A stretch of 64,000 nucleotides of DNA from Rhodococcus rhodochrous (GTDB lineage: Bacteria; Actinomycetota; Actinomycetes; Mycobacteriales; Mycobacteriaceae). Made by a program: the position numbers and the translations under genes. Within the stretch, counting starts at the first letter, position 1. Every line of letters starts with the position of its first letter. Under the pieces are notes generated by a model, which worked only from the letters and a program-made list of their open reading frames with translations, had not been told where the DNA came from and did not search any database. The stretch lies in contig NZ_CP027557.1 in the NCBI RefSeq assembly GCF_014854695.1, positions 2,108,001 to 2,172,000 on the forward strand, written 5' to 3'. Positions 1 through 6,478 of this stretch are shown here, in pieces.

Positions 1-57
1 TTGCGTTCCCCCAACCCATCGAAGACCAAAGGAGGGACTACCTAGCCAGAACTGGAA

Positions 58-86
58 CTTCGACACCCCTCGCATAGGTGTCGAAG
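58..86. other. Perfect 10-bp hairpin
   Basis: CTTCGACACC (58-67) and GGTGTCGAAG (77-86) are exact inverted repeats around a 9-nt loop. No T-run follows on the + strand, so it is not a typical intrinsic terminator. It is followed by several CCGG-rich short repeats. Confidence 0.6.
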
Positions 87-248
87 CCGGGAGTAGCCGG
101 CAACCGGGCTGACGTGCAGTTCAACAAACATAGACGCACGCCGGCCCAGGAGCAGGCTACTGATGTTGTGTGGAGGTGTGGGCCACCGCATCCCACAAGT
201 CACGCTCGATTGAAAACAAGCAGGATGATATCGGTGGCTCTGCTATCG

Positions 249-320
249 ACCTGGCCTGTCAGAAAGATTGGCTCGAAAGCCGCACAATGCCGCAGGTCAC
301 CCTTTTGGCTGCCCTTCGAT
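249..320. repeat. Noncoding repeat element, copy 1
   Basis: The stretch starts ACCTGGCCTGTCAGAAAGAT and continues TTGGCT, then AAGCCGCAC, GTCACC and GCCCTTC. These blocks recur in the same order in copy 2 at 701-815, which has extra sequence in the middle. Neither copy is in a credible gene. Confidence 0.5.
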
Positions 321-700
321 AGCGTGTATTGAGCGTATGGTGCCGGTAGCCACGCGTGTTGGTCAATCCGTGTATCTGGTCGCAGAATCGACAGGGAAGC
401 TATCCCTTTGCCACGCTTCCTCAACGGGTATGCCTGTCACTACCAGCACTACTACGCTCAATACGGTGGTGACACGTCAGCCGTATGCCTAGTAGTACAA
501 ACGTTCAAAACACTACCGGCACCCTTGTCTGTTACGTTCGACGGATTAACGGTTTCGTGCGCCCATCACCGTTGACGAGATAAGCCGCTGGGAGGACTGG
601 TCGGTCGAAACCTTAGAGACCTCTCATGTCTAGAACTACGCGCTTCTCTCGCCACACTTCCACACAACGTACTTGAACCCTCCTAGTGAGCCGGCAGTGA

Positions 701-815
701 ACCTGGCCGTCAAGAAAGATTGGCTTACTCACCGAATAGGAGTTAGTTAGTATTTAGCAAGCCGCACTCTGCGCTGTCGTCACCTAAGCGCCGCCCTTCC
801 ACTGCTAGCCCAGTA
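701..815. repeat. Noncoding repeat element, copy 2
   Basis: The stretch starts ACCTGGCCGTCAAGAAAGAT and continues TTGGCTTA. After roughly 30 extra bases it resumes AAGCCGCAC, GTCACC and GCCCTTC as in copy 1 (249-320). The conserved block order suggests a duplicated RNA or protein-binding element. Confidence 0.5.
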
Positions 816-920
816 GGAGGATTCAAGGTATCGAATTTTTAATGTGCAGTGGGACTGCCAGTGGTTGCAACGGGGTTCTCCCGCTCGGTCTGTGCGTGCA
901 ACCACCTTCTCTATTATCCC

Positions 921-1025
921 TCACTCCGCCGTATCTGTGCGTTCCATCTGGCTCTGTAGAAGCCCTCGGACCATGATCACCGGTACAGCGATGAGTAGAA
1001 CGATGCGTGTCAGTAGAAATATCAT
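921..1025 (-). CDS. 34-aa single-span membrane peptide
   Basis: A very short gene whose ATG overlaps the TGA of the upstream 71-aa gene (ATGA junction), which argues for translational coupling and for it being real. The first 20 or so residues are a hydrophobic segment (MIFLLTRIVLLIAVPVIMV) followed by a short polar tail ending DTAE. No family is recognised. It is the last gene of the short leftward operon served by the promoter at 1287-1351. Confidence 0.5.
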   Translation of the reverse strand: MIFLLTRIVLLIAVPVIMVRGLLQSQMERTDTAE

Positions 1026-1237
1026 CGCCTCGATAAAGACGACTCCGTGGCTACTGTGCCAAGTCCCCGAGCATGTCGGAGAAGTTTCATGAGGACCGGC
1101 TGCTGAGCCACCTTCGCCACGATCTTCTTCTGCTGCCGGATGCGGAAGCGGCGGATCATTGCGGCTACGGTGCTCTCGTCTGTTTGCTCGAACCGGAGCG
1201 GGAATTTTGAAAGTTCGCTATCTGGGTGTGTGTTCAT
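1022..1237 (-). CDS. 71-aa basic hypothetical protein
   Basis: Not recognised. The protein is small and basic, with an RRFRIRQQKKIV stretch near the middle. It is the first gene after the strong leftward dyad promoter at 1287-1351 and is coupled to the membrane peptide downstream. No good Shine-Dalgarno precedes the ATG at 1237; an internal ATG at 1159 is possible. Early expression is inferred from the promoter. Confidence 0.45.
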   Translation of the reverse strand: MNTHPDSELSKFPLRFEQTDESTVAAMIRRFRIRQQKKIVAKVAQQPVLMKLLRHARGLGTVATESSLSRR

Positions 1238-1286
1238 ATGTGCGTTGCGTTTAGCCCCCTATGTTTTCGTTGTTTATGTGTTTTCA

Positions 1287-1351
1287 AGTATGCGCTTATT
1301 GGTAACGATTTGCAATAGTTTTGTAGTGCAAAGTTTTGCACATGTGGATAA
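1287..1351 (-). promoter_or_regulatory. Early promoter/operator A (leftward)
   Basis: On the minus strand a TTATCCACA box (1343-1351) is followed by a dyad at 1310-1331, read on the + strand as TTGCAATA-N6-TAGTGCAA. Its -35 TTGCAA (1310-1315) is separated by 17 bp from -10 CATACT (1287-1292). The design recurs at 6368, 7331 and 13426. It points at the 1022-1237 gene. The dyad covers the -35, as expected for a repressor operator. Confidence 0.75.
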
Positions 1352-1364
1352 GTGCTGGGGAAAA

Positions 1365-1733
1365 CTATGTGGCGTCAAATGTATGGAAGATGTACACGGT
1401 GCCATCCGGTAGCGGATGCACGATGATCACGCCGGCTTCTTCCCATCGCCGCGCGGTCTCTTCGTAGCTCAGGGCGTCTGGATTCTGCCGGACATCACCG
1501 AACTGTCCCGTCGAACCGAAGGTGTACTCCATGTACGCAGCGGGGGAGTTGAATCGCCCTGCGAAGCGCTTGTCCATCTCGTACACGTACTGCTTGTCTT
1601 CACTGAAGTACTCGCAGTACGCCCCGTACTCGGTGTGCCCCCAGCTCCAGTCGAGCGGCGTACACCCGATGCTATGGGGCTCGATTGGTTTGCTTCCGCA
1701 ATAGCCACATGGCTTGTCGAGGGAGGATTCCAT
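1365..1733 (-). CDS. 122-aa Cys-rich hypothetical protein
   Basis: Not recognised. The N-terminus has C9-x2-C12 and further cysteines at 24 and 40, which could bind a metal. The rest is rich in aromatic and acidic residues (Tyr, Glu), with no membrane segment. It is the last gene of the leftward WhiB operon. The start at 1733 has a GAGG only 2-3 nt upstream, so the true start is uncertain. Confidence 0.5.
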   Translation of the reverse strand: MESSLDKPCGYCGSKPIEPHSIGCTPLDWSWGHTEYGAYCEYFSEDKQYVYEMDKRFAGRFNSPAAYMEYTFGSTGQFGDVRQNPDALSYEETARRWEEAGVIIVHPLPDGTVYIFHTFDAT

Positions 1734-1788
1734 ACCTCAGTAAACGCAGACAACCCCTGCCGGAGCAAGGGTTTCGTCCGGTGCGGGG

Positions 1789-1932
1789 TTACGTCCAGTG
1801 GACCGCGCAGAAGAGATAGTAGCCGAGGCTGACGATCAGAATCAGTCCGATCGCCAGCCAGGCCAGCACCTTCACGATGTCCACGATGGCGTCGGCTGCC
1901 CGCTGTACGGGGGTGCGGCGTGGAAGCTTCAT
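1789..1932 (-). CDS. 47-aa single-span membrane protein
   Basis: A short gene with its ATG overlapping the TGA of the WhiB gene (ATGA at 1929-1932). A basic amphipathic N-terminus (MKLPRRTPVQRAADAIVDI) precedes one hydrophobic segment of about 20 residues and a short tail. No family is recognised. The coupling suggests co-expression in equal amounts with the WhiB-like regulator. Confidence 0.6.
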   Translation of the reverse strand: MKLPRRTPVQRAADAIVDIVKVLAWLAIGLILIVSLGYYLFCAVHWT

Positions 1933-2201
1933 GCGCCGTCCCCTGTGCTGGCAAGACGCTCAAGTTCGCGAGGGGATAGACCACCCCAGATGCCGAAGTC
2001 CGGGAGCGTCTTCACGGCGTAGTCGCGGCAGTCCTGCATGATCACGCAGCTTTGGCAGATCCGGCGGGCCATCTTGGCGGCTGCTGACTCGTAGCGCTGC
2101 GGGTGCCAGTACTCGTCCGCGGTTTCAGGGTCCACCTGCCGACAACTCGCTTCTTCGAAGTTCGGGTGGTCCGCGATGGAGGGGATGTTTTCGGGGCTCA
2201 T
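1929..2201 (-). CDS. WhiB-family iron-sulfur transcription regulator
   Basis: The 90-aa protein has the four cysteines of a WhiB [4Fe-4S] cluster (C20, C49, C52, C58; CxxC-x5-C) and the G-IWGG turn at 70-74, followed by a short C-terminal segment. WhiB proteins act by binding the primary sigma factor and altering promoter choice; several mycobacteriophages carry one, and the TM4 version inhibits host WhiB2. The start at 2201 has a clear GGAGAA site. It lies between a winged-helix gene and a membrane peptide in one leftward operon, suggesting a regulatory module. It may redirect host sigma or phage early promoters (inference). Confidence 0.9.
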   Translation of the reverse strand: MSPENIPSIADHPNFEEASCRQVDPETADEYWHPQRYESAAAKMARRICQSCVIMQDCRDYAVKTLPDFGIWGGLSPRELERLASTGDGA

Positions 2202-2203
2202 GT

Positions 2204-2434
2204 TCAGTTGTTCTCCTTATTCAGTTCTTTCTCGTCGTCTTCGTGACCCTCATAGATGTAGAACCATCGAGTGCCTTCGGCGTGCACGCTCCTGATCCGA
2301 TGACCTTCCTTCTTCAGGTCCAAGATGCGGGCGGGGTAGCGCCAGGCCACCTTGCGCAATTCGAAGTTGCTGACCTTGCCCTTCGCCTTCAGGAGCCTGA
2401 GGATGCGGGCGGTATGGGAGAGGGGAGTGCTCAT
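2204..2434 (-). CDS. Phage winged helix-turn-helix protein
   Basis: The 76-aa protein carries a winged-helix signature typical of small phage proteins: ILRLLKAKGKVSNFELRK, then WRYPARILDLKKEGHRI, and a short beta wing. It is probably DNA-binding. The C-terminus is acidic and charged. It sits immediately upstream of whiB in the operon. Whether it binds the shared dyad operators is untested; it is one candidate regulator in this window. Confidence 0.75.
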   Translation of the reverse strand: MSTPLSHTARILRLLKAKGKVSNFELRKVAWRYPARILDLKKEGHRIRSVHAEGTRWFYIYEGHEDDEKELNKENN

Positions 2435-2443
2435 GGCTGGCCC

Positions 2444-2650
2444 CTACCGACGAGTGCGGCGTCCGATGGCCTTAAAGGTGACGAGCAGGATGACGAAGAC
2501 GACGACACCCAGAGCAGCCGAGATCCAGAGCGGCGAGAGCACCCACCACCAGGACCAGTCGATGACGCCTACGAGCTTGAGGACCACAAAGACGATGGTC
2601 AGAATGCCGACGATGCCGATGCCACCTGATGAATTCGATTCTTGGTTCAT
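2444..2650 (-). CDS. 68-aa two-span membrane protein
   Basis: The start at 2650 is chosen because GGAGAA lies at a good distance before the ATG. The same leader sequence (GGAGAACAAnTGAA) recurs before the WhiB gene. The protein has a Ser/Gly-rich N-terminus, two hydrophobic segments separated by WSWWWVLSPLW, and a basic end (GRRTRR). It is the first gene of the leftward operon 2650 to 1365. No function is recognised. Confidence 0.6.
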   Translation of the reverse strand: MNQESNSSGGIGIVGILTIVFVVLKLVGVIDWSWWWVLSPLWISAALGVVVFVILLVTFKAIGRRTRR

Positions 2651-2710
2651 ATTCAATTGTTCTCCGATTAAGTTGTATGTCTCGCTGACTCGCCACACCG
2701 TCCGGGTGTA

Positions 2711-2789
2711 AAGCAATAGGTTAATTATTGAACCGGGCGGCTGGGGGAGTCAGCGATGCGTTGGATGTGCCAGCCGAGCCTGTGGAAAA
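2711..2789 (-). promoter_or_regulatory. Degenerate copy of the early promoter/operator (site E)
   Basis: A TTTTCCACAG box (complement of 2780-2789) stands upstream of an imperfect dyad CAATA-N7-TATTG (about 2714-2730), in the arrangement of the four strong sites and facing the WhiB operon. The -35 equivalent is TTGCTT but no good -10 lies 17 bp on. The rest of the gap to 3011 holds only a small CGCCGT/ACGGCG hairpin (2813-2829). Confidence 0.4.
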
Positions 2790-3011
2790 CTCTGCCTGCC
2801 TTGCCAGCAACCCGCCGTACTTGACGGCGTTTGCTTGATGATGGTGTAGCTATGAAAACACGCTTACTACGCAACATTTCGCGGCTGCTTGGCAAGTGGC
2901 GAACGAAGCGAGAATGTGGTGTCGCTATGTTTCTACGTGCTGACCTCTGTTAGGTCCGACAATCATGGGTCGCACAAGCTACCTTCGGCGAGGCACACTA
3001 TCGCGAACCAT

Positions 3012-3017
3012 TATAAT
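3012..3017 (+). promoter_or_regulatory. -10 box TATAAT for a leaderless transcript
   Basis: A consensus TATAAT ends 11 nt before the ATG at 3029 and no ribosome binding site is present, so transcription should start at or very near the start codon. No clear -35 is visible. Confidence 0.55.
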
Positions 3018-3028
3018 GTTGCTTATAT

Positions 3029-3379
3029 ATGCCTCGCCGTCACTACGATCTCGATGAAGTCCTCGCACTTGCCGAATCCGGCAAGGTTGCTGCTGAGATC
3101 ATCGAAGAGCTTGGTCTGACCGTGGGTGAGCGTGCGATCCAGAAGGCGGTGAATAAGTATCTTGGTCCGCTTCCGAAACGCGCGCCCGCTTTGGCCGGTG
3201 ACCGTCTCCGCCGTCGCGTCGTCGCATGGATGGTCGAGAGTGGTCTCGACGAGCACTACTGTGCAGCCTGCAACCAATGGTCGGCGTATCCATGCTCGAT
3301 CCGCGAACTGCGCCAAGACGACGATCTGGGCAGCTTGGTCTTTGTCTGTCGGCACTGTGTCCGACCGGGTGATGTCTAG
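3029..3379 (+). CDS. 116-aa HTH/zinc-finger protein
   Basis: The N-terminal 50 residues look like a helix-turn-helix (DEVLALAESGKVAAEIIEEL). The C-terminal part has CxxC at 78/81, C89 and a second CxxC at 107/110, typical of a zinc-stabilised or HNH-like fold, but no complete HNH catalytic set is visible. The gene stands alone on the + strand among leftward genes and begins as a leaderless transcript. Likely a nucleic-acid-binding protein; role unknown. Confidence 0.6.
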   Translation: MPRRHYDLDEVLALAESGKVAAEIIEELGLTVGERAIQKAVNKYLGPLPKRAPALAGDRLRRRVVAWMVESGLDEHYCAACNQWSAYPCSIRELRQDDDLGSLVFVCRHCVRPGDV

Positions 3380-3382
3380 GTT

Positions 3383-3625
3383 CTACTCTTCATCCGGAAT
3401 CGGGTCCGGCATCTCCACCCCACGGAAGATCAGCGCGTCCGTCAGGGTGATGTTGATTTCGTCCAGCATCATGTGCAGGCACACGACCGTCTCCGATAGC
3501 TCCGCCAGAGCCTCGTCGGACATCTGGTCCATCGGGGGAACTGCATCCCAGGCCTCAAGGAAGGACTGCTGCAGCTTCTCTGCGGACTGGTCCGTGCGAT
3601 GGGGGAGTTCGTGAGGGGCTTCCAT
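3383..3625 (-). CDS. 80-aa acidic hypothetical protein
   Basis: Not recognised. The protein is acidic and mostly helical, with no cysteine cluster or membrane segment; it ends PDPIPDEE. It is convergent with the zinc-finger gene, with 3 nt between the stops, and is the most distal gene of the leftward operon that begins at 6227. Coding status is inferred from operon position and the lack of a competing frame. Confidence 0.55.
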   Translation of the reverse strand: MEAPHELPHRTDQSAEKLQQSFLEAWDAVPPMDQMSDEALAELSETVVCLHMMLDEINITLTDALIFRGVEMPDPIPDEE

Positions 3626-3656
3626 GGCTCAGGTGCTCGCTTCCCGCTGGTACTTC

Positions 3657-3866
3657 TTAATGAGCGAATTCAACTGTGCGACCTCCATTTGAGACAACCC
3701 CCCCCCGTTTTGCACCCTTGCGGGGGATCGCCACGCCGGCCTTCTTCAAGGTGTGGAGGCGTTGCTGTAGCGCTGCCTTGGTGATCCCCAGGTTCTTGGC
3801 CGCGTCATCGAGTGAGTCACTGTGTAGGTACGTCATAAGGGTTTCGCGGTGGTCGACGGTTTTCAT
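3657..3866 (-). CDS. 69-aa HTH protein
   Basis: The start at 3866 is preferred over longer options because AAGGAGGCGGC directly precedes the ATG and the ATG overlaps the TGA of the upstream gene (ATGA). The middle (MTYLHSDSLDDAAKNLGIT, then KAALQQRLHTLKKAG) is a helix-turn-helix of the type in small phage regulators. It could bind DNA as a small regulator. Confidence 0.65.
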   Translation of the reverse strand: MKTVDHRETLMTYLHSDSLDDAAKNLGITKAALQQRLHTLKKAGVAIPRKGAKRGGVVSNGGRTVEFAH

Positions 3867-4120
3867 GCCGCCTCCTTTTTCGCCGGACCGCGGCGACTCT
3901 TGCGACCTCCCTTGGCTCCCGCGATCCGCGCTAACTCTGGGTCCGCGGCGAATCCCCGTGGTGCGCGGCCATTGTTGCGCCATGATTCCTGTGCCTTCAG
4001 GGCAATCTTCCGATAGAAGTCGGGGTCTTTGGCCTTGTTCACCGCAGCGGCCTTCAGACCACCGGTGAGAACCCTGATGCCATTCTCGTCGATGTAATCA
4101 ACTCCGCGTATACCCGGCAT
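3863..4120 (-). CDS. 85-aa KGG-like basic protein
   Basis: The protein is basic and ends in a segment (GFAADPELARIAGAKGG) close to the KGG repeat of stress-induced proteins and many small phage proteins, followed by RKSRRGPAKK. The start abuts the stop of the preceding gene (TAG-ATG). Coupled with the HTH gene downstream. The function of the KGG motif is poorly known; nucleic-acid binding is plausible from charge. Confidence 0.6.
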   Translation of the reverse strand: MPGIRGVDYIDENGIRVLTGGLKAAAVNKAKDPDFYRKIALKAQESWRNNGRAPRGFAADPELARIAGAKGGRKSRRGPAKKEAA

Positions 4121-4639
4121 CTACCAGAACCTCCAGAACGGCTTGCGTTCCTTACGCGCTTGGTCGATCACCTGCTGGACTGAGATCTGCTCAACCTCTT
4201 TAAGGGCGCGATCTGCCTTCGCCTCGATGCGATCCTGCCGTGTTTCGAAGTTCAATGTCAGTAGCTCGACAGCCGCCTGTACTTCGGCTCGGAGCTCTTC
4301 GCGAGTAAGCGGGGCTGAGGGGATAAGCGGTGATGGGGTGACCGGCACTCCCTTGATGGCCGGGGCATTCGCAACCCCCTGCTTAGCGGCCGGCTTACGC
4401 ACCGCCTTCTTCGTCTCGAGAGTTACCGCTTTAGTGCGTGTCTTCTGCTGCTCGACCTTCAGGGCCTTGCGCCGTGTGTATTCTGCCCAGGTCCTCGCCT
4501 GGCGAATGGTGCGGATCGTGGATGGCTTGAGGCCGTGCTTCTCCGCGACTCCTTCGACGCCCTTGGGGTCTTTCTTGAGTGCACGGATGACTGCGGTGAA
4601 CTTTGCTTCTGTGAGGGGCTGGCTATTTTTCGCCGGCAT
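4121..4639 (-). CDS. 172-aa HTH and coiled-coil protein
   Basis: Residues 9-60 resemble a helix-turn-helix for DNA binding (EAKFTAVIRALKKDPKGVEG, then AEKHGLKPSTIRTIRQAR). A long basic, Pro/Ala-rich linker follows, and then a predicted coiled coil (LTREELRAEVQAAVELL onward). The domain layout suggests a dimeric DNA-binding protein. It lies downstream of the ERF gene in the recombination operon. No family name can be given. Confidence 0.6.
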   Translation of the reverse strand: MPAKNSQPLTEAKFTAVIRALKKDPKGVEGVAEKHGLKPSTIRTIRQARTWAEYTRRKALKVEQQKTRTKAVTLETKKAVRKPAAKQGVANAPAIKGVPVTPSPLIPSAPLTREELRAEVQAAVELLTLNFETRQDRIEAKADRALKEVEQISVQQVIDQARKERKPFWRFW

Positions 4640-4826
4640 GGTGTGGATCTCCTGCGGCCTCTCTCGCCGCGTTAATGATTACGTGATCGTCGAGGAGTGC
4701 CAGGAGCACACCTTCGGGATCGTTGAGGGACTCGCAACTAATGCAGAGTCCGTTTTGGTTGGTAGGTGCAAGCTCTAGGCAAGTCTTGCAGGTGGAGCGG
4801 ACGGTGAGGGTGATGGTGCTACTCAT
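4623..4826 (-). CDS. 67-aa zinc-ribbon protein
   Basis: Two CxxC knuckles (C13/C16 and C28/C31) form a minimal zinc ribbon; the C-terminal half is helical and acidic. It overlaps the next gene by 17 nt and its start overlaps the end of the preceding 49-aa gene. A small nucleic-acid- or protein-binding adaptor is likely. Confidence 0.6.
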   Translation of the reverse strand: MSSTITLTVRSTCKTCLELAPTNQNGLCISCESLNDPEGVLLALLDDHVIINAAREAAGDPHHAGEK

Positions 4827-4968
4827 TGCAGGCTTCCTGCTCTAGGAGCTTGCTGAGTACCTTTATCTTCGCCTTCTCGTCCTCGGTGAGCGGAAGTGGA
4901 TTGTCGATCTGACCTTCTACTTCCATCTCGTCTTCGCGGTGCGCGCCGATGGTTTCGTAGTCGCGCAT
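4819..4968 (-). CDS. 49-aa acidic hypothetical protein
   Basis: A short gene starting within the TAA of the ERF gene (TAATG, one shared base) and ending inside the next gene, a pattern of tight coupling. The product is acidic and helical, with a C-terminal KIKVLSKLLEQEACNE helix. No family is recognised. Confidence 0.6.
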   Translation of the reverse strand: MRDYETIGAHREDEMEVEGQIDNPLPLTEDEKAKIKVLSKLLEQEACNE

Positions 4969-5948
4969 TAGGCGGTCTCCTCAGCCGGCGCGATGTCAGG
5001 GTCGAACCAGTCGGCCGGGAGCTTCTCTTTACCGCTCAGGATGTCATCCAGCTTCTCCGCCAGTTTGAACTGTTCCTCTTCGTTGCAGTTCTTTAAGAAG
5101 GGCTTGCCTGTGACGTTGCGGATGAGCTCACGGACGCGCTTGGGCGGTATCGGGAGCTTCTCTAGCTGAACGCGAAGGTGTTCGATAGGATCGATCTCTT
5201 TAGTAGGGGTCTTGATTGGCACTACTTGGTCACGATCACCCGTGAAGACTGGAGTAGCCTCCGCCGTGTCTTTGATCCGCTTCGCCTTCTCAGACACGAT
5301 CTTATGAAGATTTGCGATTGCGACGGTGGCTTGGTCTTCCGTACGCAGTGACGCGACACGTGCTTCCATCTGGTCTTTTGGGAACTTCAGGTCAATACAG
5401 AGCTGTCGGATCTCCGAAAGTTGCTCAGGTGTTGGCTTCGTTTGTCGGTTGGACGCCTTATTGCCATCGTCGTCGTCATCGCCGACGAGTCCGAGTATGG
5501 CCATGATCCCATAGCGGCGGGCGTACGTCATAGACGATCCCTGCCCTTGAGAATCTTTCCGACTCATTAGAAGCTCTTGCTCCCCCTGTATCGATGAGCC
5601 GGACTCATGCATCAGGATCGTGATGAGAAACGTCCTGTCATCCCGTGTGAGCGGCCATTGGCTGATGCCGAGCTTGTGCTCGCTGAGGAGTCTCAGGGCT
5701 TCGCGCATGACCTCTGATAGCGGTACATAGGTGTTCTTAAAGTGAGCGTTCTCGGCGGACTTCTCCAGAGGTGAGACCTTCGCTTGAATCGCGACGATGG
5801 CCTTGGCGATCTCTGGCGGGATTACCGCTACCTCGCCTGGACGGAGCAGAACGTTGTGCCCGTCCGATGATCGTGGCCGCCATATCACCTCGCTAGCATT
5901 CTTCACCGGCGCGGCTTCTCGCTCCTGCTCTTGTTTGCTATCTGCCAT
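4968..5948 (-). CDS. ERF-family single-strand annealing recombinase
   Basis: The 326-aa protein contains the ERF signature: ENAHFKNTYVPLSEVM (66-81), and SSMTYARRYGIMAILGL (138-154) followed by an aspartate run. ERF proteins anneal complementary single strands during phage recombination or replication. The N-terminal 30 residues are charged and the C-terminal third is a variable helical tail, where partner or SSB contacts usually lie. No exonuclease partner is seen in the window. It is the second gene of the leftward operon starting at 6227 and so is probably early and under operator B. Confidence 0.88.
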   Translation of the reverse strand: MADSKQEQEREAAPVKNASEVIWRPRSSDGHNVLLRPGEVAVIPPEIAKAIVAIQAKVSPLEKSAENAHFKNTYVPLSEVMREALRLLSEHKLGISQWPLTRDDRTFLITILMHESGSSIQGEQELLMSRKDSQGQGSSMTYARRYGIMAILGLVGDDDDDGNKASNRQTKPTPEQLSEIRQLCIDLKFPKDQMEARVASLRTEDQATVAIANLHKIVSEKAKRIKDTAEATPVFTGDRDQVVPIKTPTKEIDPIEHLRVQLEKLPIPPKRVRELIRNVTGKPFLKNCNEEEQFKLAEKLDDILSGKEKLPADWFDPDIAPAEETA

Positions 5949-5966
5949 CCAGCTCCTTTCTGCCGG

Positions 5967-6227
5967 CTACTGCTCCGGCTTCTTGTTGTTCTCTTCTTCT
6001 AGCTGCTGCTTCGCGACTTTGTAGAGTCGGGAGACGTTCTTGTCGTTATCGCCGAGCATCTCTACGAACTTGCCGAACCCAAGGGGGCGACCGTTCTCTT
6101 CGCTTAGCTCTGTCATGCGGAGCTCGAAAGCTCGCTTCTTGAACGCGGGCAACCTTGCTGTAAAGGTTTCGCGATTCGAGTGATAAGTCACGCTTCCGTA
6201 GACGCGTTTGGTTGTTTGCTTTGCCAT
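5967..6227 (-). CDS. 86-aa basic hypothetical protein
   Basis: Not recognised. The protein is basic and helical (VTYHSNRETFTARLPAFKKR), with a glutamate-rich C-terminus. It is the first gene of the leftward recombination operon, with a leader of about 120 nt after the operator B promoter. It could be an accessory factor for ERF. Confidence 0.6.
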   Translation of the reverse strand: MAKQTTKRVYGSVTYHSNRETFTARLPAFKKRAFELRMTELSEENGRPLGFGKFVEMLGDNDKNVSRLYKVAKQQLEEENNKKPEQ

Positions 6228-6367
6228 GAATGTTGCCTCTCTTTGATTGCTACGTCCCCCTTGCTGTGTTCTCTTTCCTGAATGAACTCCGAGCGATATG
6301 GCTGAGCGGTGTATCTGTCCGGCGCTATGTGTGCCGCGCTGCTCTAAGCCCTTCGCTTCTGCCGCTT

Positions 6368-6443
6368 ATTATGAGCTAATGGTTTAATAATTGCAATAGG
6401 TTTGTAGTGCGAAATTAGGTAAATGCTCGATGCCTGTGGAAAA
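6368..6443 (-). promoter_or_regulatory. Early promoter/operator B (leftward)
   Basis: On the minus strand: TTTTCCACAG (6434-6443), then a dyad at 6391-6412 (+ strand TTGCAATA-N6-TAGTGCGA), whose TTGCAA serves as -35. After 17 bp comes -10 CATAAT (6368-6373). It faces the ERF operon. The box-to-dyad gap is 21 bp here, against 10 bp at sites A and D, about one helical turn more. Confidence 0.8.
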
Positions 6444-6478
6444 GTCGGGAGTTCAGAATGTAGTAAAGTAGTTCCAAG

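Larger units (their letters stand above)
1..920. other. Region without credible genes; structured or duplicated noncoding DNA
   Basis: About 920 bases carry no reading frame with a plausible ribosome binding site and phage-like product; the short frames on both strands have atypical composition. It contains a perfect hairpin (58-86), a smaller dyad AACGGT/ACCGTT (548-553/569-574), and two diverged copies of one element near 249-320 and 701-815. No tRNA cloverleaf was recognised. It could encode one or more phage RNAs or be decayed sequence. Confidence 0.5.

Noticed and set aside
1-920. Several frames of 60-90 codons on both strands
   Set aside because: They overlap each other, lack ribosome sites, have atypical composition and run across the hairpin and the duplicated element. 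None looks like a phage protein.
1-920. Possible tRNA genes
   Set aside because: No cloverleaf with anticodon stem, T-arm and acceptor pairing could be assembled in this region or in other gaps.
1343-1351. TTATCCACA, a perfect DnaA box, as an origin of replication
   Set aside because: It is a single box in a fixed promoter arrangement that recurs as TTTTCCACA elsewhere. No box cluster or AT-rich unwinding element is next to it.
2852-2953. 33-codon frame encoding a basic peptide
   Set aside because: No ribosome site or credible leaderless promoter, and no overlap with neighbours. Probably chance in the intergenic gap.
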